This document shows, piece by piece, positions 1 through 7,724 of a stretch of DNA of 16,059 nt. The stretch is taken from positions 16,601 through 32,659 of the forward strand of contig NW_019091611.1 in assembly GCF_001949145.1 (NCBI RefSeq), written 5' to 3'. The notes below the pieces were generated by a model, which was given only the letters and a program-made list of their open reading frames with translations, searched no databases and was not told where the DNA came from. The translations under genes were made by a program, and so were the position numbers. The stretch's first letter is position 1. The number at the start of each line of letters is the position of its first letter. This stretch comes from Acanthaster planci. Its lineage: Eukaryota > Echinodermata > Asteroidea > Valvatida > Acanthasteridae.

Positions 1-1254
1 AGAAACCACAACTCTGACCTCTGGCTGCTTTCTTACATGTCATAGACCTAAGGGTCTTCAACTGTAACCACTTGAATCAGCTTTTCGTCTCTTGCCAATA
101 TGTCCCACAGACTTTTTCTGTCAGGAACAGAGGTGTCAGACAACAGTTAGATGATAAAGCACTACTAATGGGAGGATTATGAGCCCTGTTAAATTAAAAA
201 AACCTCTTTCACATTCCTGGAATAATTGAGCAAATGAATAAGGTCAGGAAAAATATGACACTATGAGAGCAAATCCCATCAGTGCACACTGAACTGTTTT
301 AAGAAAATTATTAAAGATCTTAAGGTGCCATCAGATGATGACAATACAGTAAACTCAGACACTCAGTTTCTCAGGCTCAAAATTAACATCATAAGTCGAA
401 TGTGTCCCACAGGAACAGCTCTATAGTAGACATTTCAGATGATTTCCAAATTATTTCATTACACAATCAATTTATAGCAGATATGAAAGAGCATATCTTC
501 AGGAGTTGAACAGTGAAAAAATAATTCAAAACGGCCAAGCGGTTCTTAAGATACATCCATTTGAATATTGCAAAAAAACTGTCTAATATTGACTCCCAGG
601 TCAAAGGTCATCCTTTGTTTTTCTTTATAAAGTGAATGGCACCAGGAAAAGCTCACTTAAACAAGGTTTTTCTTCTGTTACAATGGAAGGACACATTTTA
701 CTTCTGCACATCACTACTACAAATTTCCACATTTAAATACAAATGTATACCTGATTAGCATATTTAACTTCGATTTAGACTTCGATTAAATTTCTGATGT
801 GGTGGTTACACGTATGTTGGTAAACATTACTGTTTGCCTTATCTTAAAGAAAGCCATTTTCTAATTAATTAATCAATATATGCAATGAGTAAAATTGATC
901 AATTTGCATAAATAATTATTCATGTTTTTTAACAGTACAGCACCAATTATTGGGATTTTTGAGGATCAATGCCACATGTACATGTACGGTATACTCCTAA
1001 TGTATTTGACATACCCTGCACTTCTCAGAAACTACAGATGAAAGTTCAATTAAGTGAAAATGATTTGCATATTAATTACCTTTAATTGGAAAAAAAATTG
1101 GCAAAAGACAACCTTAAGGAATTCCGCAAATATTTGCAGTAAGAAAAGAGAGTTGTGGATTTTTACATTCCTTTGGGTGCAATGCCAACTGTCACTTTCA
1201 TATCACAGAGCTTTGACATCTATCACATCTGTGATTTTAGCTTTAGTATACTAA
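1..1254. other. AT-rich non-coding stretch, no gene seen
   Basis: No open frame here looks protein-like in composition or motif. The sequence is AT-rich with short homopolymer runs and a small ACATGTACATGT palindrome near 974-985. I see no terminal inverted repeats, no retroelement motifs and no tandem array. It could be intron or 3' flank of the candidate minus-strand gene to its right, or plain intergenic DNA. Confidence 0.5.
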
Positions 1255-1400
1255 CAAATTCAATGACAGTTCTGTTTGGATGTAGCTGTACGGTTCAAGG
1301 ACGAGTCCATTCTTGATGTGGGTTGGCACTGGAAAGCTTGGTCCATCCTGAGCGAAGTGCCTCCGGTAGATACCAGCTTCCTTGGCATATGGTCCAATGA
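1255..1400 (-). CDS. candidate internal exon of an unrecognised minus-strand gene
   Basis: On the minus strand, a pyrimidine-rich stretch ending in TTTTTAG at about 1401-1410 looks like a good splice acceptor. It is followed by about 145 nt with a protein-like reading, including GPYAKEAGIYRRHFAQDG and a continuation rich in Pro, Tyr and Leu. A GTTAGTAT at the far end could be a donor. All three minus frames are largely open, so the frame is not certain; the GPYAKEAG frame needs a phase-1 upstream exon. I do not recognise the product. It may belong with the candidate exons at 1584-1712 and 2577-2738, but the phases do not join cleanly. Alternatives are a non-coding RNA exon or chance. Confidence 0.25.
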
Positions 1401-1583
1401 CTAAAAAGTACACAGAAAATAATAAGATCAAATATATAGAAAGATGCTAACAAAGGTTACATTCATATTAAATCACAATGTTTACCAATTTAGAGAACAT
1501 GTTGTAAATATCAAGTATAGATTTATTATTTTAAAATGCAAGTTGAAAGTAAAGCCAAGCAATTCAAGATTCCTAGTACACAC

Positions 1584-1712
1584 CGTCACTGCAGGAGGTT
1601 CCTTCAAGTTAATAGTTGCCAGCCTGATATGGTGTTAGGGTTTCCAGAACATTGGAGACCTGGCCGAGTTGATGGACTGGTTGTTCTTCTGGTCATCTTG
1701 TGACACTAGTGT
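1584..1712 (-). pseudogene. weak candidate exon (minus strand) with an in-frame stop
   Basis: A CAG acceptor (AG at 1713-1714) and a G|GTGTGT donor (GT at 1582-1583) bracket 129 nt on the minus strand. In phase 0, matching the donor phase of the candidate first exon, the reading starts TLVSQDDQKNNQ and meets one TAA about 26 codons in. Another frame gives a protein-like run, QVSNVLETLTPYQAGNY, before a stop. The splice-like borders and good local composition argue for an exon. The stop argues for a wrong boundary, a non-coding transcript or a decayed gene. I do not recognise the product. Confidence 0.15.
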
Positions 1713-2132
1713 CTGCCATTAAACAAAAGTATAGATTATTTGTATGATTTATCATTAAAGGAAAAGAACAGGCAACAATTTAAAGGTTATTCTATATTAC
1801 AATGATACTGATCACTATTGTTCTAGGCATGTTTCAAAAGTAGTCCTAAAAGTAGGAAAGTGTCCATAAATAACATGCAGTAAGATACTTAGAAAGTTGC
1901 ATTCTGCTAAAATTTTGTTCAGAATTGCAAAATGATTGGGTAACTTTAGCAAACATTATTTTGGAGTGACAAGTATTTTTTTTATGATCAACCTTAAAAT
2001 GGCATAGATAGACCGGAAAGTCCAAACAAAATCTCTGAGTTTACAAATTGGCTTTGCTTCATTTGATTGTATTTTTTTCCTCATACTTTGATAAACAAAC
2101 CCCATTGAACAATGTCAAAGACATGTTAACGC

Positions 2133-2158
2133 GGTGTTCACTTCATGCCGTGAACACC
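2133..2158. repeat. short inverted repeat (9-bp perfect stem)
   Basis: GGTGTTCAC at 2133-2141 is the exact reverse complement of GTGAACACC at 2150-2158, with an 8-nt loop between. It could form a hairpin or be a palindromic protein-binding site. Nothing around it assigns a function, and such a stem occurs by chance now and then in a window this size. Confidence 0.5.
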
Positions 2159-2576
2159 TGAACAATTTATCGAGAAATAGAAACCACCACATGAGATGAT
2201 TTTACGGAGCACATATTCGTACAATGATGTCATTTTTTAACTAACAAAACCCACTACCAAAAGATTGGGAAACTTTTTACTCTTTAAGAATGGTATTAAT
2301 GATTAATTTTGATGAGTTTATGATAAAAGGGCTCGAAATATACGCCGGTGATGATTCACGTTTAAGAATTTCTTGAACTAGTCGGGCACCCAGACTCCCA
2401 TTATTATATGTGGGGGCGCCGTCGAGTGGTACGCAGTCTAGATTTAACGTGAACAATTTCTCTGTGCAAACTGCTCAAACGTGGCCCGGTACAAGTACAT
2501 TTCCGGACGCTGTTACTTGGCCAATATTCTTAAAAACTCGTGATCATCAACTAATATAAATATATTTTATACTCAC

Positions 2577-2738
2577 GATGTCACAAAACATAAGATCGTA
2601 AACTTCCAGGAGAAACACGGCGTTGAAATGTTGGTTGTGATGTAGCTTCTCAACCACTGGGCTGATTTCGATGTGACAAAAACACAATGAACATGCATCC
2701 TTCCTCTTTCGGAAAAGACCGGGGGGTTTGGGTAGCAT
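2577..2738 (-). CDS. candidate first coding exon of an unrecognised minus-strand gene
   Basis: Reading leftwards from ATG at 2738, 54 codons stay open (beginning MLPKPPGLFRKRKDACSLC) and end exactly at a strong splice donor, C|GTGAGTAT, with GT at 2575-2576. Joining would be in phase 0. A CpG-rich segment lies immediately upstream in the transcription direction, as expected for a housekeeping-type promoter and first exon. The base before position -3 of the ATG is not an ideal Kozak purine. No signal peptide, membrane segment or known domain is visible. The leucine/phenylalanine-rich end (NAVFLLEVYDLMFCDI) is compatible with a folded protein. It could instead be the first exon of a non-coding transcript. 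Confidence 0.3.
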
Positions 2739-2739
2739 T

Positions 2740-2890
2740 CAAAACACGCTCCGGATTAGCGACGAAAACCTGAATAACGATCCGATCGAAACCGAACCAC
2801 GTGCAACCACGCGTGCCGTGCGAGCTTGCACGATCGACGCTGTGACCACTGTGCCGCCAATGGTCACCCCGGGCGTGCTTCCGTGAGGTA
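2740..2890 (-). promoter_or_regulatory. CpG-rich candidate promoter region
   Basis: This stretch has far more CG dinucleotides than its AT-rich surroundings, including several CGATCG-type clusters. It contains an E-box-type CACGTG at 2798-2803 and a CCAAT box in GCCGCCAATGG at about 2854-2863. It lies directly upstream of the candidate minus-strand first exon at 2577-2738. Role and direction are inferred from position; no TATA box is evident. Confidence 0.3.
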
Positions 2891-3068
2891 TTTATTCACT
2901 TTTCTCATGAACTATTTGGTTTTTTGTTCTAATTTTTCGGGGATCAATAGTTGAGATATTGATTTCTGCCATCCTAAAATTTGAAGGTAAATGGATGTAG
3001 GGAAAGTTAAATATGGGTGTTAAAACTGTGTCATGTTTTTGTTTTTGCATGGGTTTCATGTTACTTTC

Positions 3069-3082
3069 TGTGTGTGTGTGTG
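3069..3082. repeat. short (TG)7 microsatellite
   Basis: Seven TG units in a row, followed by a GC-rich imperfect palindrome (CCCGTGCACACGTGCGGG) at about 3083-3100. This is simple-sequence DNA with no sign of function. Confidence 0.8.
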
Positions 3083-3375
3083 CCCGTGCACACGTGCGGG
3101 CATCCGGTCAACGGGTTTGGTGACGTCACTGAATTGCCTAAGGGTAATTTATAAGCTGTTCACCGATGCCCTACATGTACTTGTATCTCAACAATCATGG
3201 ATGAACCTACACCCCTGCTTTACAAATTAATACTTAAAACATCCTGACCTGGGTAGTTCTGGCAAAATGAGGACTGCAAAGAATGTAATCTTTGGTAAAC
3301 ACAGGGTGTTGCCATGAAACGTCTCAATTTACAGGGCACTGATATTTGGTACTTTCAAAATTCTCCCCCCCCACC

Positions 3376-3535
3376 TAGAGTGAGAAGAGCCTATTACTGC
3401 ATACCTACCAGATTACCAATACATATGCATTATTTCCTAGTCCATTACTTCCATTTGCTAAATTCTCGATCACCAGCAGTGCGCCCTCACCCACTTGACT
3501 CTCGCGAAAGTGGCTGCCATGTTCTTCCTCTTTTT
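3376..3535. repeat. left inverted terminal repeat of the DIRS element (3' end of the element)
   Basis: From about 3411 (GATTACCAATACATATGCAT) to 3535 this matches the reverse complement of 7571-7693, with about ten substitutions and one 6-bp indel by eye. The outer 35 bases (about 3376-3410) differ from the right terminus. They are instead repeated in inverted form within the internal complementary region at 3578-3625, as DIRS termini should be. The block also carries TGGCTGCCATGTTCTTCC, shared with the right repeat. Confidence 0.88.
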
Positions 3536-3577
3536 TGATGCACAAAGTGTGCCGAGGCAGCGAGGGGAGGAGGGAAG

Positions 3578-3677
3578 GAAATTGGTAATCTGGTAGGCAT
3601 GCAGTAGTAAGACTCGCCCCACTCCAGGTGGGGAGAGTCTACTGCCTGCAACCTACACAGATTACCAATACATATGC
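3578..3677. repeat. internal complementary region (ICR) of the DIRS element
   Basis: The left half (ATTGGTAATCTGGTAGGCAT and following, to about 3626) is the reverse complement of the element's left terminus at 3377-3420. The right half (about 3627-3677, with CTACTGCCTGCAACCTACAC) is the reverse complement of its right terminus at 7681-7716. The two halves meet in a palindrome, AGACTCGCCCCAC at 3610-3622 against GTGGGGAGAGTCT at 3628-3640. In DIRS elements this region is thought to align the two ends to form the circular intermediate. It sits just inside the 3' terminal repeat, as expected. Confidence 0.85.
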
Positions 3678-4085
3678 AAAGTAGCACAGAACCAGGGGAC
3701 GGCGGGGAGGCAAGAGCGCACTGACAACCCTGAACCCAAGGAGGAGTCATGTATAGCCTGCAATGAACAAAAAAGACAAATTAGTAAAGGACTGCAAGAG
3801 GTAAGCACAAAGAACAACTCACCATGTAAATATCTTTAATATAAGGTAAACATTGAGGGGGATTTCCAAAAAGCGGCTTTACAAATGTCTGAAATCAGGA
3901 CGCCTTTGAAATAAGCCCATGAGGAGACAGCCCGAACATCATGGGCACATATGTGGCATCGGCACTTATCATCACGAGTAGTGGGCCAGTCTGAATTAGC
4001 AAACTTAATAGCCAAAACCACCCACTTGGCAATACTGTCTCTGGAGGCTGCACAGTGAGGCTTAGTAGATGTGATGAGTAATTGA
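3662..4085 (-). pseudogene. tyrosine recombinase, C-terminal fragment (DIRS YR), probably intron-containing
   Basis: The minus-strand reading from about 4085 gives KPHCAASRDSIAKWVV, then CAHDVRAVSSWAYFKGV and ICKAAFWKSPSMFT. This is the catalytic C-terminal part of a DIRS recombinase. HDVR (His 3941-3943, Arg 3932-3934) is the H-x-x-R box. After a one-base frame slip the reading continues YIKDIYM, containing the likely nucleophile tyrosine. It then crosses a putative 65-nt intron (3758-3822) and ends ...LHMYW with TAA at 3662-3664, inside the ICR. The N-terminal half, including the first catalytic arginine, is absent: RNase H ends only about 20 bp upstream. The enzyme would normally integrate the circular DIRS DNA; this fragment cannot. 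Confidence 0.75.
3758..3822 (-). other. putative spliceosomal intron in the DIRS recombinase gene
   Basis: On the minus strand ATG|GTGAGT (GT at 3821-3822) opens a 65-nt stretch. It ends in a T-rich tract and TTCATTGCAG (AG at 3758-3759). Joining keeps phase 0 between the recombinase frame (IYM) and a 31-codon tail that ends at a stop in the ICR. Spliceosomal introns have been described in some animal DIRS elements, so this is plausible. No transcript evidence is available here. Confidence 0.5.
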
Positions 4086-4106
4086 GTTACTTGCCCTCAG
4101 ATATCC

Positions 4107-5644
4107 TTAGTCTGGTGGAGGAACTACTGGAGTGTCCAGACAGGACACCAGAGTGAGAGTATCGGCCAGATCATTCTGTAACCCGGGAATGTGCTCGGCA
4201 AGTACGGGGACAGAATGACGAATGGACCACTGACATCCCAGGCCAGTGAGCAAAGGGTAGGCGAGCAAGTTCTCCCTTGACGATTGGTGTAGGCGACAGT
4301 CATAGCGTTGTCTGACCGAACTAGAACTGTCTTGACTGTCAGGAGCGGCAGGAAGTGACGAAGAGCATTGAAGATTGCCTGCAGCTCGAGAACGTTTATG
4401 TGGGAGTCCTGCATGGCTGGTTCCCATTGGCCGGAGATCTGACACGACGGCAGACTGGCTCCCCACATGTAGATTGAAGCATCTGTAGTCAGCACCACAT
4501 TGTGACCTGGAGGGGCAAAGGGAAGGCCGGCGGTAAGATTGGCCTTCGAAGACCACCACGTCAGGTGGTAACTTAGAAAGACTGGAACTTGGACAAGGAG
4601 GTCCAATGAATCTGTGTGTGTTCTGAAGTGAGACAGGAGCTGGAGTTAGAAAGGTCTCATGTGGAGTCGCCACCAAGGAACAACGTCAATGAGACTTGCC
4701 ATGAGACCCAGAAATTGAAGTCAAGCCCAAGCATTTATTTGTCGACCAACTTGAAATAGGGCAACACACGTTATCAGATTGTCCACATGGGCATCTGTAG
4801 GAAAAACCACGCTGCGGCAGAGATTGAGAACAGCCCCGAGAAATGTGGGTGTCTGTGATGGAGTTGTCCTTGACTTGTTGTGGTTGATTACAAACCCGAC
4901 ACGAGTTGTAAGAGCGTAAACTGTTGCGGTAGCTGAAATAGCCTCGACTCTTGATCAACCTAGGATTAACCAGTCGTTCAGGTACTGAAAGATGAGGACG
5001 TCAGAGCGAAGAAGATTAGACCCCACCACTTGGACCACTCTGGTGAACACTCTCGATGCGGTGAAAAGACCGAATGGGAGAGCACAAAACTTGTACGTTT
5101 GATTTTGATACAAGAAGCGCACAAATCGGCGATCGTCGGGATGAATGGGTACATGAAGATAAGCATCTTTGAGATCTATGGAGGATGCCCAAGCCAGCAT
5201 GGAAATTGAGTGAAGGAACTGTGCGCAGTATCTCCATCTGGAACTGGTTGGGATGAATTGATTGAGGAGCCTTTGTTTGAGAATTGGTCTCCATTTCCCT
5301 ACATCCTTCTTCGGAGTTAGGAAAGGTGGACCAGAAACCCATGCAAGCATAGAGCGTTTGGACTGATTTATGGGGATTTGAGTTGGCTGTAATACTTGTC
5401 AACTCGAGGCGATAACCGTGAAGAAGAGTATCGTGAACCCATCCATCCGACGTTATTTGCGCCAGAACCTTGCAAAAGTTAAAAAATGGCCGCCAACAGG
5501 TTCGAGATTGACGATCGAAGAAGGAGCACAGCAGTCACCCGCAGTCTTTTGGGGGTCGGGGGACAACACCATGCTGGGCACTGGAGGAGGCCGGAGTCGA
5601 GAAGCATGTCTGTTACCACGCAGGTTGCAAAGGTCGATGAGCAC
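4107..5644 (-). pseudogene. DIRS reverse transcriptase-RNase H, broken
   Basis: This would copy the element's RNA and degrade the template. From the right, PVGGHFLTFARFW (about 5480) starts the DIRS RT. GPPFLTPKKDVGKWRPI, SSIDLKDAYLHVPIHPDD (first catalytic Asp) and FCALPFGLFTASRVFT follow. The active-site box reads YLND, with Asn at 4976-4978 replacing the usual first Asp. The thumb/connection region continues in the same frame to RNase H, with LTTDAS, NVLELQA and VRSDNAMTVAY (catalytic D, E, D). Breaks: TGA 4955-4957, TGA 4721-4723, TAA 4646-4648, frameshifts near 5450 and 5355, and one near 4240, after which HIPGLQNDLAD is read in another frame. The family call is firm; this copy is inactive. 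Confidence 0.88.
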
Positions 5645-5761
5645 GCTTAGGAGGCCCTGTAGGAAGATGCATTAGAGGAGCGTTGCGGAGGTCTTGGAGG
5701 AGCGGAACAAGAAACACATGGGCGAGAGTTGGACAGCTGACAAAAGCAGATCTTCTGAGCA

Positions 5762-6466
5762 TTAATCAATCTGCTTGACCTCACTTTTGAAAAGAGAACT
5801 AAACTGGCCTGCAAACAGAAGGAGACTCTCGAGGGCAGAATTAACTGACTTGTGGGGAATATTCATAGCCAGAATAGCCGAATCCCGACGGGAGGCCGCA
5901 GCACGAAGAGACACTCTGGCAAACTGCTCGTTGAGGCAGTGAAAAGCCATGGTTACAAACTCGGAAGAAATATCAGAGCCCTCCTTGCAAGCCTGGGACA
6001 AGAACTCGGTGAGGAAGAGAAAGGACATGCAGCGAATGCCTGAGCGAGCAGCCATGTCAACATCTTTCAATGCTTACTCCATTTGCTGGAGATTCCTATC
6101 TTGAAATATGTTAAGAGACTCGCCCTTGTTTGGAAAAATCTTATCTCTAGCCGTGTCCGAAAAATCTGGCACTGAGACATACTGATCAAAATCACGCAAT
6201 AGGAAATTGAAAAAATGGCGCAGACGATAGCCTGAATTCTACTGCTTGGCCTTCGCCAGTCTGTCCTTAGTGTCTATGCAAGAACGGTCAATGGGAAACT
6301 CCGGAAAGAAGGGGGAAGAGGACTCGCCCAACAAATGACGCTTAACTGAAGGGCCCATGTCTGTAGGAAACGGGTCAGAAATAGCAGGAGGCTAAAACCC
6401 TGACGGTGAAGCAAGCCTAAATGCTTGAGGGAGGGGGGCCTGGCAGCCAGAGGAGTAGGTGACGCC
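5762..6466 (-). pseudogene. gag-like ORF relic of the DIRS element
   Basis: Upstream of the RT on the minus strand, one frame runs for about 700 nt with protein-like composition, interrupted by three stops: TAG 6392-6394, TAG 6239-6241 and TAA 6074-6076. Readable segments include SDPFPTDMGPSVKRHLLGES, AKAKQ*NSGYRLRHFFNFL, YVSVPDFSDTARDKIFPNKG and ALKDVDMAARSGIRCMSFLF. Position and helical, charged composition fit DIRS gag, the presumed nucleic-acid-binding structural protein. I assign it mainly by position, since no zinc knuckle is visible in this part. The frame cannot be followed reliably beyond about 6466. Confidence 0.55.
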
Positions 6467-7570
6467 TCAATAGAATCCAACACAGAGAAGCCATAATCAA
6501 GGGTAGGTGAAAGGGAAATTCCCTGAAAGGCCAGAAAACAAAACCTGCTCGGCCTCAGCCAATGTATGCCCACAAGTAACGGTCAACGTATGTTTATACC
6601 AACTGCTACACAGACTATGTGATGTGTAATGTGAAGTGGGCAGGGTAGCCACAAGGTAGCACTGTACTGTGGATAACTGAGCCGGCCCAGCAACAACACC
6701 TTAGGCAGTGGGTGGGATCAGACACGCCACGGCCTTTATTCCAGGGATGGACTGATTCGGCAGAGATGTGGAGTAAGCCCATAGGCCAGCGGTACAATTG
6801 CAGGGACAACCAACCAATGTCACGACCGCTTGCGGAACCCTGCAGTATGGCATGGCTGGACCGGACGGCAAGCCAAAGAGATTTGCCACCTGTTTGGCGG
6901 ACTCACACCCCAGACAGCCAGTAGAGGGGTGTAGATGGGCCGGTAGGTTGCTGGGAGCAAGAAGACGGCCCACAGGGAGCGTTACTGGAACCTGACGGTA
7001 AGCCGAGACGTGGCAGCTCGAAAACTGATACGACTATGAGTCACCAAATAGCACTCCCGTGGGCAGACTTCGCCATGCCACAGAAGGAGAAAGAAGAAGA
7101 AAAACAAGAACAAACAAACCCAGAATAAAGAGACAACCATTCTCAAGATATTCTGTATTTTTTTTTTTTTTAAGAAATTGACAAAATGTACAAATTGCCA
7201 CAATTGGGGTGAAGCTAATCAAGGTATATACAGATAAGAAATACAAGCAGAATAAATAGACAAAAGAATTCAATTTTATTCTAAACCAAGAAATACATAC
7301 AAGAAACAAACAGCACCACCTACGCAATGTCTGGAAAGGTTAACAAAAAGTAGGTCAAACAAAAAACAGTCTGTCACCTTGCACAAGACTGAAAAGGAAT
7401 GGCAAAAAATATATATAAACATAGGGAAAAAGGAACCGTCTTACCATTCACAAGACTGAGAATGGACGAACAAACAAGGAGATTGAGAAATGACACCGAA
7501 AACACAAGTGTGAAGATAAAACTCACAAAATTTTGGAGCCGGACTTAAACACATCCGATAATAATGATGC
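6467..7570 (-). other. 5' part of the DIRS element, no clear coding content
   Basis: Between the gag-like relic and the right terminal repeat I see only short, conflicting frames. One minus-strand run (about 6701-6973) contains several Cys residues in STGCLGCESAKQVANLFG and VGCPCNCTAG. It might be a decayed N-terminal gag with metal-binding cysteines, but no known motif is complete. A T14 tract lies near 7159-7172, and the rest to 7570 is A-rich leader-like sequence. Confidence 0.4.
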
Positions 7571-7716
7571 TGAGAAAAAGAGGAAGAACATGGCAGCCAC
7601 CTTCGCGGGAGTCGAGTGAGTGAGGGCATACTGCAGGTGATCAAGAATTTAGCAAATAGAAGTAATGGACTAGGAAATAATGTATTGGTAATCTGCATAG
7701 TTGCAGGCACTAGACT
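7571..7716. repeat. right inverted terminal repeat of the DIRS element (5' end of the element)
   Basis: This is the reverse complement of the left repeat at 3411-3535, with shared landmarks GGAAGAACATGGCAGCCAC, AGTAATGGACTAGGAAATAA and ATTGGTAATC. It lacks a 6-bp insertion present in the left copy. The outer 23 bases (about 7694-7716, GCATAGTTGCAGGCACTAGA) match the right half of the internal complementary region. The A-rich 3' tail of the LINE begins within about 15 bp. Confidence 0.88.
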
Positions 7717-7724
7717 TCAAAAAC

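Larger units (their letters stand above)
3376..7716 (-). mobile_element. DIRS-type (tyrosine-recombinase) retrotransposon, degenerate
   Basis: A 4.34 kb element with DIRS architecture, read on the minus strand. Inverted terminal repeats of roughly 90% identity by eye lie at both ends. The order from right to left is gag-like relic, RT-RNase H, truncated tyrosine recombinase, internal complementary region, then the left repeat. DIRS elements are copied through a circular intermediate and integrated by a tyrosine recombinase without target duplication; none is seen here. Full-length DIRS elements are usually longer. This one lacks most of the recombinase and any recognisable methyltransferase. 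Many stops, frameshifts and an altered RT active site make it non-autonomous or dead. Exact ends are good to a few bases only. Confidence 0.9.

Noticed and set aside
3083-3100. GC-rich imperfect palindrome beside the TG repeat as a regulatory site
   Set aside because: Short, imperfect and next to simple sequence, with no gene nearby on which it could act.
3314-3538. Plus-strand open frame in the left DIRS repeat
   Set aside because: It lies in the inverted terminal repeat and leans on low-complexity C-rich sequence. The element's genes run on the other strand.
3487-3750. 87-codon minus-strand open frame across the ICR and left repeat
   Set aside because: A different frame, joined by the putative intron, continues the recombinase better. 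This one is mostly translated repeat DNA.
5418-6043. Plus-strand open frames (85 and 63 codons) across the DIRS region
   Set aside because: They are antisense to the gag/RT relics, whose minus-strand readings carry recognisable motifs.
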